64,000 nucleotides of DNA from Butyrivibrio sp. CB08 (GCF_003625485.1 NZ_RAIR01000003.1:62001-126000); one strand, 5' to 3'. Counted from the stretch's first letter, positions 31,858-41,953 are shown. Program-made: numbers and translations. The notes: generated from the letters alone by a model not told the origin.

Positions 31858-34177
31858 AATTATTATTAGGGGTACAGGGGTACGAGCAAAGAATCTTATT
31901 AATGAATTAGAGAGTTATAAAAAGACTGTCCCAGATGTATATAATGAAATAATGCAGAAAATTTTTGGGTTTATCGATATAGACCCTCAAAAACAAGGAA
32001 CATTTTTTTATAATATTCCAGTTTATGGACCGAGTATTCTATCAGATTTCAAAGATACTTTTCTGTATGTGGTTGCTATAGCAGATTGTAAGACAATACT
32101 TGACGAAATTCAAAATGATAATGGCTCTAATATAAGAGTTATCACTGATATGGAGTTTGTTCGAGAGATTCATCTAGATTTAACTAGTGGAATATATAGG
32201 ACTTGTGATGATGAATTAAAAACAATTATTGACGATGCGGCAACTATAGTCAAAAACGACTATGATATAAGCAGGATAAGAAAATGTTTCTGCGATGAGG
32301 TGGATGCTTTTGCCATTAGGATGGTGAAAGCATTGTTTTTTTTGAATGACAGAGCGGTATTGACTTGCAACAAGCAAATAACCATCACTACTTCGCAGAG
32401 CGAAAAATACTGTACAGAACCGTTGGTGATTGGAATGTTTACTTCTACTTTTGGAGGCGGTGGCACAGAAAGAGTTGTTTCGCATCTGGCCAAATCTTTT
32501 GTTGAACAGGGGATGAAAGTATTCATTTTTGTTGATCAGAATAGTGATCAGGAGTATGCAATCCCAGAAAATGTAGAACTGGTACGATTCAAACATCCGC
32601 TTGGTGAGGATTTTTATAATGATATTGAAGAACGTTATCAGATCTTAAAAGAGAAAAAAATAAATATTGCATGTTTTCATTTCCCATATGAAGGGGCATT
32701 ACTCTATTATGAAGCGCTACTTTGTAAGCTTATGGGGGTTAAGACTTTTGTTGAGGCTCATACCAGTTTTATAAATGCGCTTAGGCAACGAGGCGGATTA
32801 TTTGAGAATAAAAAAATATATACACTAGTAGACAAGCTTGTTGTGCTTTCAAAGACAGATGAGTTGTTTTGGAGAGATAATGGGGTGGAAGCTCAATACA
32901 TTCCGAACCCATTTCCTATCAAAGAGCTTGGTATAGAAATCAAGCAAGAGAAGAATGTTTTATTATGGGTTGGGAAACTTGATCAGAAATACAAACGTGT
33001 ATTTGATCTCATTCCAATAGTAGCAAGGGTAAAAAGTATCATTCCAGATGTAAAGCTTTACATTGTAGGCGCTACTGTGGATGAAAAAGAAGGCAAGTAT
33101 TTTAAGCAACAGATTGCAGAAAAAAAATTGGAAAACAATATCATTTTTTGTGGCTTTGTGAGTGACGTAGATAGTTACTATCAAATGGCTTCGGTGATGC
33201 TTATGACCTCACCTGGAGAAGGATTCCCTATGGCTCTTGCAGAGGCGAAAACAAATGGATTACCTGTAGTTATGTATGACCTTCCTTATTTAGAACTGGT
33301 AAAAGATGGTAAGGGAGTAGTGACAGTAAAGCAAGGAGATATTAAAAGCTTTGCAGATGAAGTAGTTAGTTTATTAACTGATGACGACAGAAGGGAAGAG
33401 CTTTCAAAGCAGGCGAGAAAAAGTGCCGAATATTTCATGAACTACAATATAGTTGGAGCTTGGAAGAATGTTTTTGAGGGTATTTCTGATGAAGAGATAG
33501 TTAGTGAGGCTCAGGATCAGGAAAGAGCTCTCATATGGAAACTTCTTGATGAAAGCATGAAAGTAACGAATGATAAGAGAAAATTAGATGAGCTTAGAGA
33601 AATTGACCTAGAGGACAGGAGAAGACTTCAGAAGAATTTTGGTTTTATCGACTGGCATTTAACACCAAAACTGGACAAACCATACATAGATGCCATTGTA
33701 GATGCAATTGTTGATCAGACAAAAGACAGATCCTACAGGAGCATTGTAGAAATAGGATGTGGTCTTGGAGATATAATAGGTGATTCGCTCCTTGAAGGGT
33801 ATAGCAGAAAAGCGTACGACCTGAGTTCTGAAGTAATATGTGCAGCAAGAGAACGATTCATGAAACGAGGAGTAGAGTGGTATGTTGGATCGTTCAATGA
33901 TGTTAAAGACAGAGATATAGAGTTTTTGATAGCGGTGAATTTTATACATAGCATAAAACCGGAATACTTATTGGAGTATTTTAATAATCTATACTCCAGA
34001 AACAAAATTAAATATCTTATTGTGGATAAAGTAACTGGCAATTATCCATACACTCATGATTTTGAATCATTATTACCAGAATACGTTCACGAAATAAAAC
34101 GATTTGGACCGTACTACGCTGATGGTGGGGAACGATACATCTTACTATGGGAAAATATGACCTATGGATCTGACTAA
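31841..34177 (+). CDS. Rossmann module - GT4 glycosyltransferase - methyltransferase fusion
   Basis: A 778-residue three-part protein. Residues ~5-110 are the recurrent module at the N-terminus (KIIIRGTGVRAKNLI, FGFIDIDPQKQGTFFYNIPVYG, LYVVAIADCKTILDEI). Residues ~190-570 are a GT-B family-4 transferase (GMFTSTFGGGGTERVVSHL, EAHTSFINALR, NVLLWVGKLDQKYKRVFDL, SPGEGFPMALAEAKTNGLPVV with the conserved EGFPMALAEA). Residues ~630-775 are a class I methyltransferase (SIVEIGCGLGDIIGDSL). It could glycosylate and then cap the product by methylation, like chain-terminating dual enzymes. The start is taken as ATG 31841 inside the end of the preceding gene. Confidence 0.82.
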   Translation: MINQNKIIIRGTGVRAKNLINELESYKKTVPDVYNEIMQKIFGFIDIDPQKQGTFFYNIPVYGPSILSDFKDTFLYVVAIADCKTILDEIQNDNGSNIRVITDMEFVREIHLDLTSGIYRTCDDELKTIIDDAATIVKNDYDISRIRKCFCDEVDAFAIRMVKALFFLNDRAVLTCNKQITITTSQSEKYCTEPLVIGMFTSTFGGGGTERVVSHLAKSFVEQGMKVFIFVDQNSDQEYAIPENVELVRFKHPLGEDFYNDIEERYQILKEKKINIACFHFPYEGALLYYEALLCKLMGVKTFVEAHTSFINALRQRGGLFENKKIYTLVDKLVVLSKTDELFWRDNGVEAQYIPNPFPIKELGIEIKQEKNVLLWVGKLDQKYKRVFDLIPIVARVKSIIPDVKLYIVGATVDEKEGKYFKQQIAEKKLENNIIFCGFVSDVDSYYQMASVMLMTSPGEGFPMALAEAKTNGLPVVMYDLPYLELVKDGKGVVTVKQGDIKSFADEVVSLLTDDDRREELSKQARKSAEYFMNYNIVGAWKNVFEGISDEEIVSEAQDQERALIWKLLDESMKVTNDKRKLDELREIDLEDRRRLQKNFGFIDWHLTPKLDKPYIDAIVDAIVDQTKDRSYRSIVEIGCGLGDIIGDSLLEGYSRKAYDLSSEVICAARERFMKRGVEWYVGSFNDVKDRDIEFLIAVNFIHSIKPEYLLEYFNNLYSRNKIKYLIVDKVTGNYPYTHDFESLLPEYVHEIKRFGPYYADGGERYILLWENMTYGSD

Positions 34178-35357
34178 ACTTATTGATAAGTGCAAACAAT
34201 ACAACAAAGTCTATTTGTACGGCGCAGGAATCTATGGAAAAAAGACCAAGAGGTTTCTTGAACAGAACGGTGTGGAGGTAGAGGCGTTTCTTCAAACTAG
34301 TATACATGCCCCAAATTGTCAGTTTAGAGGTACTCCAATTTATGGCATTTATGAGACAATCATTACAGACGATGATTTGATTCTGGTTAGTGTTGCGGAA
34401 AACAAACAGGATGAGATCATAAGTATACTCAAGAGTAAATGTGTTACTAACGAGGAATGCATTACCAAGAGCATATATGATCAGATTTCTGAAGAAGTTG
34501 ATTATAGTAATGTGGCGGATGTCACTAATGAGAAATATATCCAAGTACTCTTTTTTCACCGGGTTATAGAAAAAAAAGACGATCCCTGGGGACTGGAAGT
34601 AAGACCAGAGATGTTTGACCAGTATATTAGATATATTGCGGAAAATTACAATGTAAAAAGATTTGAAGAGGACTGGTCAGATGTGAAAGAGAAGACGTTA
34701 GTTATCACATTTGATGATGGGTACTGGGATAATGTGGAATACGCACTTCCGATATTAGAAAAATATAAAGTGCCCGCCACTGTATTTGTAAGCACTGGAA
34801 ATCTTGATACGCCAAATGAGTTTTGGTGGGATAGACTTGCAAGATTAGTACCATCAGATAAATTGGTGGAGAAAAGAAATGAACTTAGAAAACTATCTCC
34901 TAGGGAAAGGGATAAAGCCCTTGAAGAGATGGAACAAGAAGGCAATGCTTTTCGAGAAAGGTTAGTCACTGATCGCACGCTGACTAATGATGAGCTAAAA
35001 AGATTAAGCGATTCTGAATTCATTACAATTGGAGGACATACAGTAAACCACAATGCATTGCTCTATCAGACAGAAGAACAGCAGCGATATGAGCTTATGC
35101 ATTCTAAAAAAATCATTGAAGATATCATAGGAAAAAAGATTACAACATTTTCATATCCTTTTGGCCAGAGAGATACATACTCTGATACTACAATAAGATT
35201 ACTTAATGAATGTGGGTTTACAAGAGCTGCGTCAACAGTTCAGGAATTGACAGGAAGAGACTTTAATCCCTACGAAATCCCGAGAATAGGACAACCAGAA
35301 GTGGATCTGAAAACATTTGCGAGAAAACTCGAAGAAAAGTGGTACATGGAAGGCTGA
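34164..35357 (+). CDS. Rossmann module fused to a NodB-type polysaccharide deacetylase
   Basis: A 397-residue protein. Residues ~14-100 are the recurrent module (KVYLYGAGIYGKKTKRFL, FRGTPIYGIYETI, LILVSVAENKQDEIISIL). Residues ~180-390 are a carbohydrate esterase family 4 domain: TLVITFDDGYWDN (TFDD metal motif), KVPATVFVSTGN, IGGHTVNHNAL (the H-x3-5-H zinc pair), and SYPFGQRD. Such enzymes remove N-acetyl groups from amino sugars. Lacking a signal peptide, this one must act on cytoplasmic, lipid- or nucleotide-linked substrates. It overlaps the previous gene by 14 bp. Confidence 0.87.
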   Translation: MDLTKLIDKCKQYNKVYLYGAGIYGKKTKRFLEQNGVEVEAFLQTSIHAPNCQFRGTPIYGIYETIITDDDLILVSVAENKQDEIISILKSKCVTNEECITKSIYDQISEEVDYSNVADVTNEKYIQVLFFHRVIEKKDDPWGLEVRPEMFDQYIRYIAENYNVKRFEEDWSDVKEKTLVITFDDGYWDNVEYALPILEKYKVPATVFVSTGNLDTPNEFWWDRLARLVPSDKLVEKRNELRKLSPRERDKALEEMEQEGNAFRERLVTDRTLTNDELKRLSDSEFITIGGHTVNHNALLYQTEEQQRYELMHSKKIIEDIIGKKITTFSYPFGQRDTYSDTTIRLLNECGFTRAASTVQELTGRDFNPYEIPRIGQPEVDLKTFARKLEEKWYMEG

Positions 35358-35361
35358 TACG

Positions 35362-36849
35362 ATGGTTAAGCTACTCTTAGATGATCCGTTAAAGAGCATA
35401 GAGTTGTTGAATGTAAAGAACGTTTATTGTTTTGGAGCAGGGAAACGCTTTCAGAATTTTGCTACACAGCTCAAAGATATTGAAATAAAAAGTATAATAG
35501 ACAATTTCTTGTCTGAAAACAATGATTCTTTATTAGTGGGAGATAAGACTTTTTCTATTATTTCTTTTGATGAATATGTAAGTAGAGCATCTGCCGAAGA
35601 TGCGCTCATAATAACGAGTGTATATTACAAAGAGATTGTCAAACAGTTAGACGAGCAGCAAAAACTGGATGGGGTATCTTGTTTTGTGATGGGAGAAGTG
35701 ACAAGAGATAAACTTCAAGAGTACATAAATTCACGAAATGAACAAAGACCAGATTCTGAAGTTGTTTTCTCTGGAGATGGTAAGCATTATCAGATTTGGG
35801 AGTATATAGATTCATCCAAGGATGCTGGAAGTAAAGCACCTATGGATATGCGTTCAATACTTGGTGCTATGGGATATGAGACTATTGGAGTTCACATGGA
35901 CTGTTGCCGTTATGTAGACGCTGGTGCTACAGAAAAAAACTGGATGGAAAAAAGGTCTGGTAAAGAATGGCAGAGTTTCATCGATAATATAACCCCGGGG
36001 GCCATACTTGCGTTGCAACACCCGTTTAGGGTCGAGAACCGATTTAGAGATGAAGCATTAGTAGAACTAAAGAAAAAAGGCGTAAAGATAATCTCTATAG
36101 TTCATGATGTGGAAATGATCAGAGGATTAAACTTCTCTGATTACTACGAAAAAGAAATGAATTTTATGATGGATATTGCTGATGCTGTCATTGTTCAAAA
36201 TGATAGCATGAAAGCTTTTTTCCAGAATAGATGGCCTTCATTTAGGCCAATCATTTCGCTTCATGTGTTTGATTATTTATCCGATTCCAACAATGAAAGA
36301 TTGAGTGAATTTGGCACTGCAGTCAAGTTTGCGGGGAGCTTGGAGTACAGAAAAAGCCCGTTTTTATACAAGCTTGGCGAGTTAAATGGAGTAAGCATTC
36401 AGTTATACGGACCCGATTTTGAAATTGAAAGGTACGAAATGGAGAAATGCCCGGATGGAATTGAATATTGCGGAGCATTTACTCCAGAAGAACTTCCGGG
36501 AAAGCTTAATTCAGGTTATGGGTTGATTTGGGATGGCGAACGGCTAGATACTTGTAGTGAAGGAACAGGAAAATATCTTTCGTATAACAGCCCGCATAAA
36601 CTGTCCTTGTATCTTGCGTCAGGTTTACCTGTAATTGTGTGGGAAGGGGCAGCTACTGCTGAATTTGTTAAGAGAAATAACGTGGGACTTACGATAAACT
36701 CACTTTTTGAGTTGGAAGGGAAATTGAATTCTGTTTCACCAGAGCAATATGAATCATACGCTAGATCTGCGCAAGTTATTGGCCAAAAACTTAAAGAGGG
36801 ATATTATACAAAGACTGCAATCATGGAAGCAGAGCATTTGCTCAAATAG
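35362..36849 (+). CDS. Rossmann module fused to a Gtf3-like glycosyltransferase
   Basis: A 495-residue protein. Residues ~18-115 hold the recurrent module (NVYCFGAGKRFQNFA, IKSIIDNFLSENN, ALIITSVYYKEIVKQL). From ~150 on it resembles Gtf3/galactofuranosyltransferase-like GT-B proteins: GAILALQHPFRVENRF, VKIISIVHDVEMIRGL, MDIADAVIVQNDSMKAFF, VKFAGSLEYRKSPFL, YGPDFE, YNSPHKLSLYLASGLPVIVW. Gtf3 proteins add GlcNAc, Glc or galactofuranose to O-linked glycans or glycolipids. The start is ATG 35362, 4 bases after the previous stop, with GGAAGG upstream. The open frame begins 15 codons earlier. Confidence 0.78.
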   Translation: MVKLLLDDPLKSIELLNVKNVYCFGAGKRFQNFATQLKDIEIKSIIDNFLSENNDSLLVGDKTFSIISFDEYVSRASAEDALIITSVYYKEIVKQLDEQQKLDGVSCFVMGEVTRDKLQEYINSRNEQRPDSEVVFSGDGKHYQIWEYIDSSKDAGSKAPMDMRSILGAMGYETIGVHMDCCRYVDAGATEKNWMEKRSGKEWQSFIDNITPGAILALQHPFRVENRFRDEALVELKKKGVKIISIVHDVEMIRGLNFSDYYEKEMNFMMDIADAVIVQNDSMKAFFQNRWPSFRPIISLHVFDYLSDSNNERLSEFGTAVKFAGSLEYRKSPFLYKLGELNGVSIQLYGPDFEIERYEMEKCPDGIEYCGAFTPEELPGKLNSGYGLIWDGERLDTCSEGTGKYLSYNSPHKLSLYLASGLPVIVWEGAATAEFVKRNNVGLTINSLFELEGKLNSVSPEQYESYARSAQVIGQKLKEGYYTKTAIMEAEHLLK

Positions 36850-36867
36850 ATGTTAGGGGATGAAGTG

Positions 36868-37962
36868 ATGAGTGATTTGTCGCTGGATAATAAACTGATA
36901 CTAAAGGATTCAAAGGATCTTGAACGAGATGTATGGATATGGGGCACTGGCAATACCGCAGAAATGCTACAGGAAGGAATAAAGCGGTGGGATCGTTTTG
37001 AACAGATAAAAGGGTATGTTGATAGTGATCCTGAAAAGTGGGGAAGCACTTTTTATGGAAAGCCAATCAAATCTCCAACCGAGATCATGCATTGCAAAAA
37101 TGCTTGCATACTCATATGTACGAACCAACTGAATTTTCTCGGTGAGATAAAAGAAATGCTAGACTCCAATGGGGCGGCGCATTGGTATGTTCTGGAACAG
37201 TTTGTGCTTTGTGATTTGAAAGATAAGGTCCTGGAGTCATTGGAATTGTTCGAAGATTCCAAATCTAAAGAATTATATAAGTATCTTATTGAATGTAAAT
37301 TCAATGGAGAGTACCCATCATCTGAATCGGGTCTCCTTGATTTGGAGCATGGATATTTCTTTTTACCAGACTTGGTAAAATGTGATAAGAATGAAGTCTT
37401 TGTGGATGTCGGATGCTATACAGGAGATACTGTAAAAGAATACTTGGAAATAAGAAAAGATGAATTTAAACATATTCATTCGTTTGAACCTGATACAGTA
37501 TCGTACGAAACGGCAAAAAAGAATATAGCAGATTATTGCATGCAATATAAAGTGAATCCAGAGAAAGTCTCTCTTTATCCTTATGGTGTGGGTGAGACAA
37601 ATAGCTCTGGTGTTTTTGAGAGAACTGACGACAATAAAGGATCGGGTTCTAAGTTTACCACAGGGAAAAATACTGATGATAAAGACTCAACAAAAATAAT
37701 TGCATTAGATGACTTTTTAAATGGGGAGGTTTCCTTCATTAAGGCCGATGTGGAGTCATATGAATGGCAGGTAATACGAGGAGCAGAGCATATTATCAAA
37801 CAGCAAAAGCCAAAGCTTGCAATCTGCATTTACCATAATGTTTTTGATTTTATTCAGATACCGGGATTGATAAAAAAGCTATCAGCAGATTATAAACTAT
37901 ATGTAAGGCAGCAGGCTGCTTCGTGGAGCGAGACTATATTATATGCAGTGGCTCATAAGTAA
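36868..37962 (+). CDS. Rossmann module fused to an FkbM-family methyltransferase
   Basis: A 364-residue protein. Residues ~15-115 are the recurrent module (DVWIWGTGNTAEMLQEGI, IKGYVDSDPEKWGSTFYGKPI, ACILICTNQLNFLGEI). Residues ~160-360 are FkbM: EVFVDVGCYTGDTVKEYL (SAM loop), HSFEPDTVSYETAKKN, DDFLNGEVSFIKADVESYEWQVIRGAEHII (FkbM D-x-E/G signature), KPKLAICIYH. FkbM enzymes O-methylate hydroxyls of sugars and polyketides. The start is taken at ATG 36868 with AGGGG eight bases upstream. The frame is also open from ATG 36850, which lacks a ribosome site. No membrane segment. Confidence 0.85.
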   Translation: MSDLSLDNKLILKDSKDLERDVWIWGTGNTAEMLQEGIKRWDRFEQIKGYVDSDPEKWGSTFYGKPIKSPTEIMHCKNACILICTNQLNFLGEIKEMLDSNGAAHWYVLEQFVLCDLKDKVLESLELFEDSKSKELYKYLIECKFNGEYPSSESGLLDLEHGYFFLPDLVKCDKNEVFVDVGCYTGDTVKEYLEIRKDEFKHIHSFEPDTVSYETAKKNIADYCMQYKVNPEKVSLYPYGVGETNSSGVFERTDDNKGSGSKFTTGKNTDDKDSTKIIALDDFLNGEVSFIKADVESYEWQVIRGAEHIIKQQKPKLAICIYHNVFDFIQIPGLIKKLSADYKLYVRQQAASWSETILYAVAHK

Positions 37963-37974
37963 GGAGACTAGGTT

Positions 37975-40341
37975 TTGGAAACTTCAAAAGAACTAATCCA
38001 GGCACTTAAAAATTCAATTATCGCGTGGTATCCATTTGAAATGAACAAGGATATCACGTACATTGGCGAAGAAGATCCTATTTATTACATGCTTCGTGAG
38101 AAAAATCCGGAGCATGTAAATAGAGTGTCTATACATGACAAGATAGAGGGCAAATCCGACTATGTTCTATGCATCAGGTATGCAGAGGAATTAGAGGATG
38201 TGCCTTCTTTTTTATTGAATTTAAAAGAGCAGATTAAGCCAGGGGGACGCCTGATTCTGGGCATGAACAACCGTTTTGGAATCAAAAATTTCTGTGGCGA
38301 TAGAGACCCCTATACTGATCGAAACTTTGATGGAATCGAAGACTATTTTAGGGCTTATGCGAGCGTAGATGATAAGTTTACAGGCAGGACCTATGACAAA
38401 TCACAGCTGGTGGACATGCTCACTGCAGCAGGATTTTCAGATAATAAATTTTACTCTGTTTTTTCTGATCTTGATAATGCTTCGTTTATCTTTGCGGATG
38501 GATACATTCCCAATGAGGAACTTCAGATTAGAATCTTTCCAACCTACAACTGTGCCAGCACAGTTTTCCTTGAAGAAGAAAGACTTTATTCATCTCTTCT
38601 GAAGAATGGAATGTTCCATAAGATGGCCAATGCGTTTCTCATTGAGTGTTCCCTTGATGGTTCACACACAGATGCTCTGCAGGTCACAAGTTCTTTTGAC
38701 AGAGGACATGAAGATGCGCTGATTACAATAATCCATGACAATGATACTGTAACTAAGCAGGCACCATTCCATGCGGGAGAAGAAAAACTGAAACGCCTTG
38801 ATGCCAACATGAAGTATCTGGCTGAAAGAGGAGTAAACGTTGTTCCTGGCAGTTATAAGGATGGAGTTTATACCATGCCTTTTATTATAGCAGAGACAGG
38901 AATGGTGTATCTTCAGAGACTTCTGCTAGAGGATAAGGATCTCTTTTTACAAAAAATGGATGAGTTTCGTGATGAGATTCTGAAGGTGTCAGAGATCTTT
39001 GAGGGAGCATATGTACCAATGGAGCCACCAAACGAGAGTGAAGAGCAACGAACCAAGCGCCTTAAGAAAAAGAAGGAAATCTGGGAACTTGAACCACAAC
39101 TTCTTCTCAAAAAAGCAATGGTTGATATGATTCCGCTCAACACTTTCTATGTGGATGGGAAGTTTGTTTTTTTTGATCAGGAGTTCTGTTTGGAGAACTT
39201 CCCAGTTAAAGCTCTGATGTATAGAGTGCTGGGGACTGTTCACACTGGAAGCCCGAGCTTTCAGAGAGTTCTTTCTAGAGATGACCTGTTTGCTCGTTAT
39301 GGAATCGACTCTAGGGATCTGAACAGGTATAACTACATCACTAGAGTGGCTAATGACTGGCTTTTCTACGTTCGTAAAGAGGACGAACTTTCAGACTATT
39401 ACAAGAAGGTCCGTAAGGACTATCAAATTGTACATGCCAACCGCCAGCGAATGAACTTTTCGGCAGATGACTATCAGAGACTGTTTGTGGATATATTTGA
39501 GAATACTGATAATAGAAAGGTCATTTTGTTTGGCTCTGGAGCCTTTGCCAGAAGATTTATGGCTCTATATGGTCAGGATTATCAGATTTATGCTGTGGTG
39601 GATAATAATGAAAAGCGTTGGGGACAAAAGCTTTATCCTGAAGGATATGAGCCTGTAAGAGATGAGAGAAAAGAGACTTATGAAGGAGTAGAGATCTTCT
39701 CTCCTGGTTTATTCAATGACCTTCGACATGGCGAATACAAGGTTATCATATGCATAAAGAGCTTTATGTCAGTAGTGAAGCAACTTGAGAACATGGGAAT
39801 AAGGGAGTACAGCATTTTTGATCCTTCCAAGGCTTATTCCAGAAAGCGTCATCCACTGACTCTTGAATCAGTAGAAAGCTACAATAACAGTACAGTCACT
39901 AAGGACGGGGGCAAGAAGTATCATGTAGGTTATATCGCGGGAGTGTTTGATCTATATCATATCGGTCATCTGAACATGTTCCGCAGAGCCAAGGAAATGT
40001 GCGACTATCTTATCGTGGGAGTGGTTTCTGATGAAGGTGTAAGGCACGTAAAGAGGACTGATCCCTTTGTTCCGTTTGAAGAGAGAATAGAGATGGTTCG
40101 TTCATGCCGATATGTGGATGAGGCTGTTGAGATTCCATACATGTTCAATGGTACGGAAGATGCATGGAAGATGCATCACTTTGATGTACAGTTTTCAGGA
40201 ACTGATTATGTCAACGATCCAGGATTTGAGAACTTCAAGAAGTTCCTTGAAAAGCATGGGGCAACACTGGAATTCTTCCCATATACTGAGTCAACCAGTT
40301 CTACCAAACTTAAAGAACTGATAGACAAGAAGCTGATATGA
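37975..40341 (+). CDS. Methyltransferase-like - kinase-like - Rossmann module - cytidylyltransferase fusion
   Basis: A 788-residue protein. Residues ~15-225 look like a class I methyltransferase with a worn SAM loop (YIGEEDP instead of GxGxG) but later motifs present (LKEQIKPGGRLILGMNN, AAGFSDNKFYSVF). Residues ~235-480 vaguely resemble a phosphotransferase (kinase) fold with FVFFDQEFCLEN near 400. I am unsure of this part. Residues ~515-625 are the recurrent module (KVILFGSGAFARRFMAL, IYAVVDNNEKRWGQKL, VIICIKSFMSVVKQL). Residues ~660-788 are a choline/ethanolamine-phosphate or glycerol-3-phosphate type cytidylyltransferase (GVFDLYHIGHLNMFRRAKE, SSTKLKELI). It starts with TTG at 37975 after AAGGAGAC. 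The following LicD gene is a likely user of its CDP product. Confidence 0.78.
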   Translation: METSKELIQALKNSIIAWYPFEMNKDITYIGEEDPIYYMLREKNPEHVNRVSIHDKIEGKSDYVLCIRYAEELEDVPSFLLNLKEQIKPGGRLILGMNNRFGIKNFCGDRDPYTDRNFDGIEDYFRAYASVDDKFTGRTYDKSQLVDMLTAAGFSDNKFYSVFSDLDNASFIFADGYIPNEELQIRIFPTYNCASTVFLEEERLYSSLLKNGMFHKMANAFLIECSLDGSHTDALQVTSSFDRGHEDALITIIHDNDTVTKQAPFHAGEEKLKRLDANMKYLAERGVNVVPGSYKDGVYTMPFIIAETGMVYLQRLLLEDKDLFLQKMDEFRDEILKVSEIFEGAYVPMEPPNESEEQRTKRLKKKKEIWELEPQLLLKKAMVDMIPLNTFYVDGKFVFFDQEFCLENFPVKALMYRVLGTVHTGSPSFQRVLSRDDLFARYGIDSRDLNRYNYITRVANDWLFYVRKEDELSDYYKKVRKDYQIVHANRQRMNFSADDYQRLFVDIFENTDNRKVILFGSGAFARRFMALYGQDYQIYAVVDNNEKRWGQKLYPEGYEPVRDERKETYEGVEIFSPGLFNDLRHGEYKVIICIKSFMSVVKQLENMGIREYSIFDPSKAYSRKRHPLTLESVESYNNSTVTKDGGKKYHVGYIAGVFDLYHIGHLNMFRRAKEMCDYLIVGVVSDEGVRHVKRTDPFVPFEERIEMVRSCRYVDEAVEIPYMFNGTEDAWKMHHFDVQFSGTDYVNDPGFENFKKFLEKHGATLEFFPYTESTSSTKLKELIDKKLI

Positions 40342-40400
40342 TAAAGAGCTAAACGTTATTTCGCCCTCAAGAGTAGAAAAAATCTAGATAGTAAGGATAA

Positions 40401-41213
40401 ATGATGATAGAAGTAAACCAACAAGACTTAAAAAAACTCCAATCTCACGAGCTCGAGATGCTCGTGGAAGTGGACAGAATCTGTAAAAAAAACAGCATAA
40501 ATTACACAATCATAGGAGGTACGCTCCTTGGAGCAGTAAGGCATGGTGGATTTATCCCCTGGGATGACGATGCAGATGTAGCAATGCTTAGACCGGAATA
40601 TGACAGATTCTGCCAAGCATGCCAACGGGACCTAGATAAAGACAGGTTTTATTTCCAGAATATGGATATTACCCCTGGATACAGATGGGGATATGCAAAA
40701 ATAAGAAGAAAAGGAACAGTATTTCTTAGAGAAAATCAGGAATTCATGCCTTATGAACAGGGTGTTTTCCTTGACATTTTCCCTCAGGACGCTGTTCCGG
40801 ATAATAAAATTCTAAGAGAAATACATTCCTTTAGATGTTTTGTAGTACGAAAGATTCTGTGGTCAGAAATTGGTAAAGGAAGTGATAAGAGTGCTGGGAT
40901 GAGGCTGTGGTATACTATTCTTAGCAAAATACCGATGAAAATAGTACGAAAACTCTATAAAGGTCTTATTATCGATGACAATACTTCTAATCTTGTAAGG
41001 ACGCTTACATTTCCGGCACCAAAGAATAAGTATGGCTATAGAAGATGTTGGATCAGAGACACGGCAGATATTCAATTTGAAGGTAAAACATTCTCTGGAG
41101 TCAGAGATTACGATGGATGGCTCAAGTGGGAATTTGGTGATTACATGGCAATACCGCCAAAAGAGAAACAGAAGGTTCACCCCGTTACAGAGCTTAAGTT
41201 AGATATAGATTAA
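40401..41213 (+). CDS. LicD-family phosphotransferase (short form)
   Basis: A 270-residue stand-alone LicD protein with the complete core: LVEVDRICKKNSINYTIIGG (upstream helix), GTLLGAVRHGGFIPWDDDADVAML (metal-binding DDDAD), then ENQEFMPYEQGVFLDIFP and a C-terminal WEFGDYMAIPP motif near 250. Unlike the four long LicD proteins in this window, it has no added domain and is of usual size (~270). It lies between genes for two cytidylyltransferases (the C-terminal domain of the preceding protein and the TarI/IspD-like one), so it probably transfers a phospho-alcohol from a CDP carrier to a sugar. ATG at 40401 or 40404. Confidence 0.88.
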   Translation: MMIEVNQQDLKKLQSHELEMLVEVDRICKKNSINYTIIGGTLLGAVRHGGFIPWDDDADVAMLRPEYDRFCQACQRDLDKDRFYFQNMDITPGYRWGYAKIRRKGTVFLRENQEFMPYEQGVFLDIFPQDAVPDNKILREIHSFRCFVVRKILWSEIGKGSDKSAGMRLWYTILSKIPMKIVRKLYKGLIIDDNTSNLVRTLTFPAPKNKYGYRRCWIRDTADIQFEGKTFSGVRDYDGWLKWEFGDYMAIPPKEKQKVHPVTELKLDID

Positions 41214-41233
41214 ATGAAAGGATACTATAGCAT

Positions 41234-41953
41234 ATGGCAAATGTTGCGCTCATAATAGCTGGCGGCACCGGGGCTAGAATGCATCAGGACATACCTAAGC
41301 AGTTTCTTACGGTTAATGACAAGCCAATAATAGTTTATACCATGGAGGCGTTCGAAAGACATCCGGAAATAGATGGAATAGTCATAGCATGCTTGGATGG
41401 CTGGCAGAAGGCACTGGACGCATACATAAACCAATTCAATATAACAAAAGTCAAGAAAGTTGTAGTAGCAGGTAAAAATGGTCAGGACTCTATAAGAAAT
41501 GGTGTCTTTGCCATAGCTGAATTATATAACGACGATGACTTAATATTGGTTCATGATGCAATAAGGCCCATGCTTTCTGAAGATATTATTACGAACAACA
41601 TTAATGTATGCAGAGAAAAGGGAAATGCAATAACTGTAATACCTTGTATGGAAGCAATGCTCAGATCTGACGATGAGATAGAATCTGAAGAGAGTATCTT
41701 AAGAAATTCGTTGTTTCGAGCGCAGACGCCTCAAACTGTAAGCGTCGGAGACATGGTTAAGCTTCATAAAGACGCTCTTGAAAAAGGTATAACCAACTCA
41801 GTTGCGACCTGTACATTGCTCTTGGAACTTGGACATAAGACCTTCTTTGCCAAGGGATCGGAGCTCAATATAAAAATTACGACACTTGAAGACATTAAAA
41901 TATTTAAAGCACTTCTTGCAACCAAAGATAGTGCATGGATGAAACAGGAATGA
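41234..41953 (+). CDS. IspD/TarI-family cytidylyltransferase
   Basis: A 239-residue protein with the family signature VALIIAGGTGARMHQDIPKQFL (CTP loop with PKQF), IIVYTMEAF, GQDSIRNGVFAIAEL, LVHDAIRPMLSEDII (the VHDAARP-type motif), and AQTPQTVSV. IspD activates methylerythritol phosphate and TarI activates ribitol-5-phosphate. In a glycan operon, beside LicD and a ThDP enzyme, a polyol- or sugar-phosphate substrate is more likely than isoprenoid synthesis, but the sequence does not settle it. The C-terminal part has SELNIKITTLEDI, typical of both. Its TGA overlaps the next ATG. Confidence 0.85.
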   Translation: MANVALIIAGGTGARMHQDIPKQFLTVNDKPIIVYTMEAFERHPEIDGIVIACLDGWQKALDAYINQFNITKVKKVVVAGKNGQDSIRNGVFAIAELYNDDDLILVHDAIRPMLSEDIITNNINVCREKGNAITVIPCMEAMLRSDDEIESEESILRNSLFRAQTPQTVSVGDMVKLHKDALEKGITNSVATCTLLLELGHKTFFAKGSELNIKITTLEDIKIFKALLATKDSAWMKQE

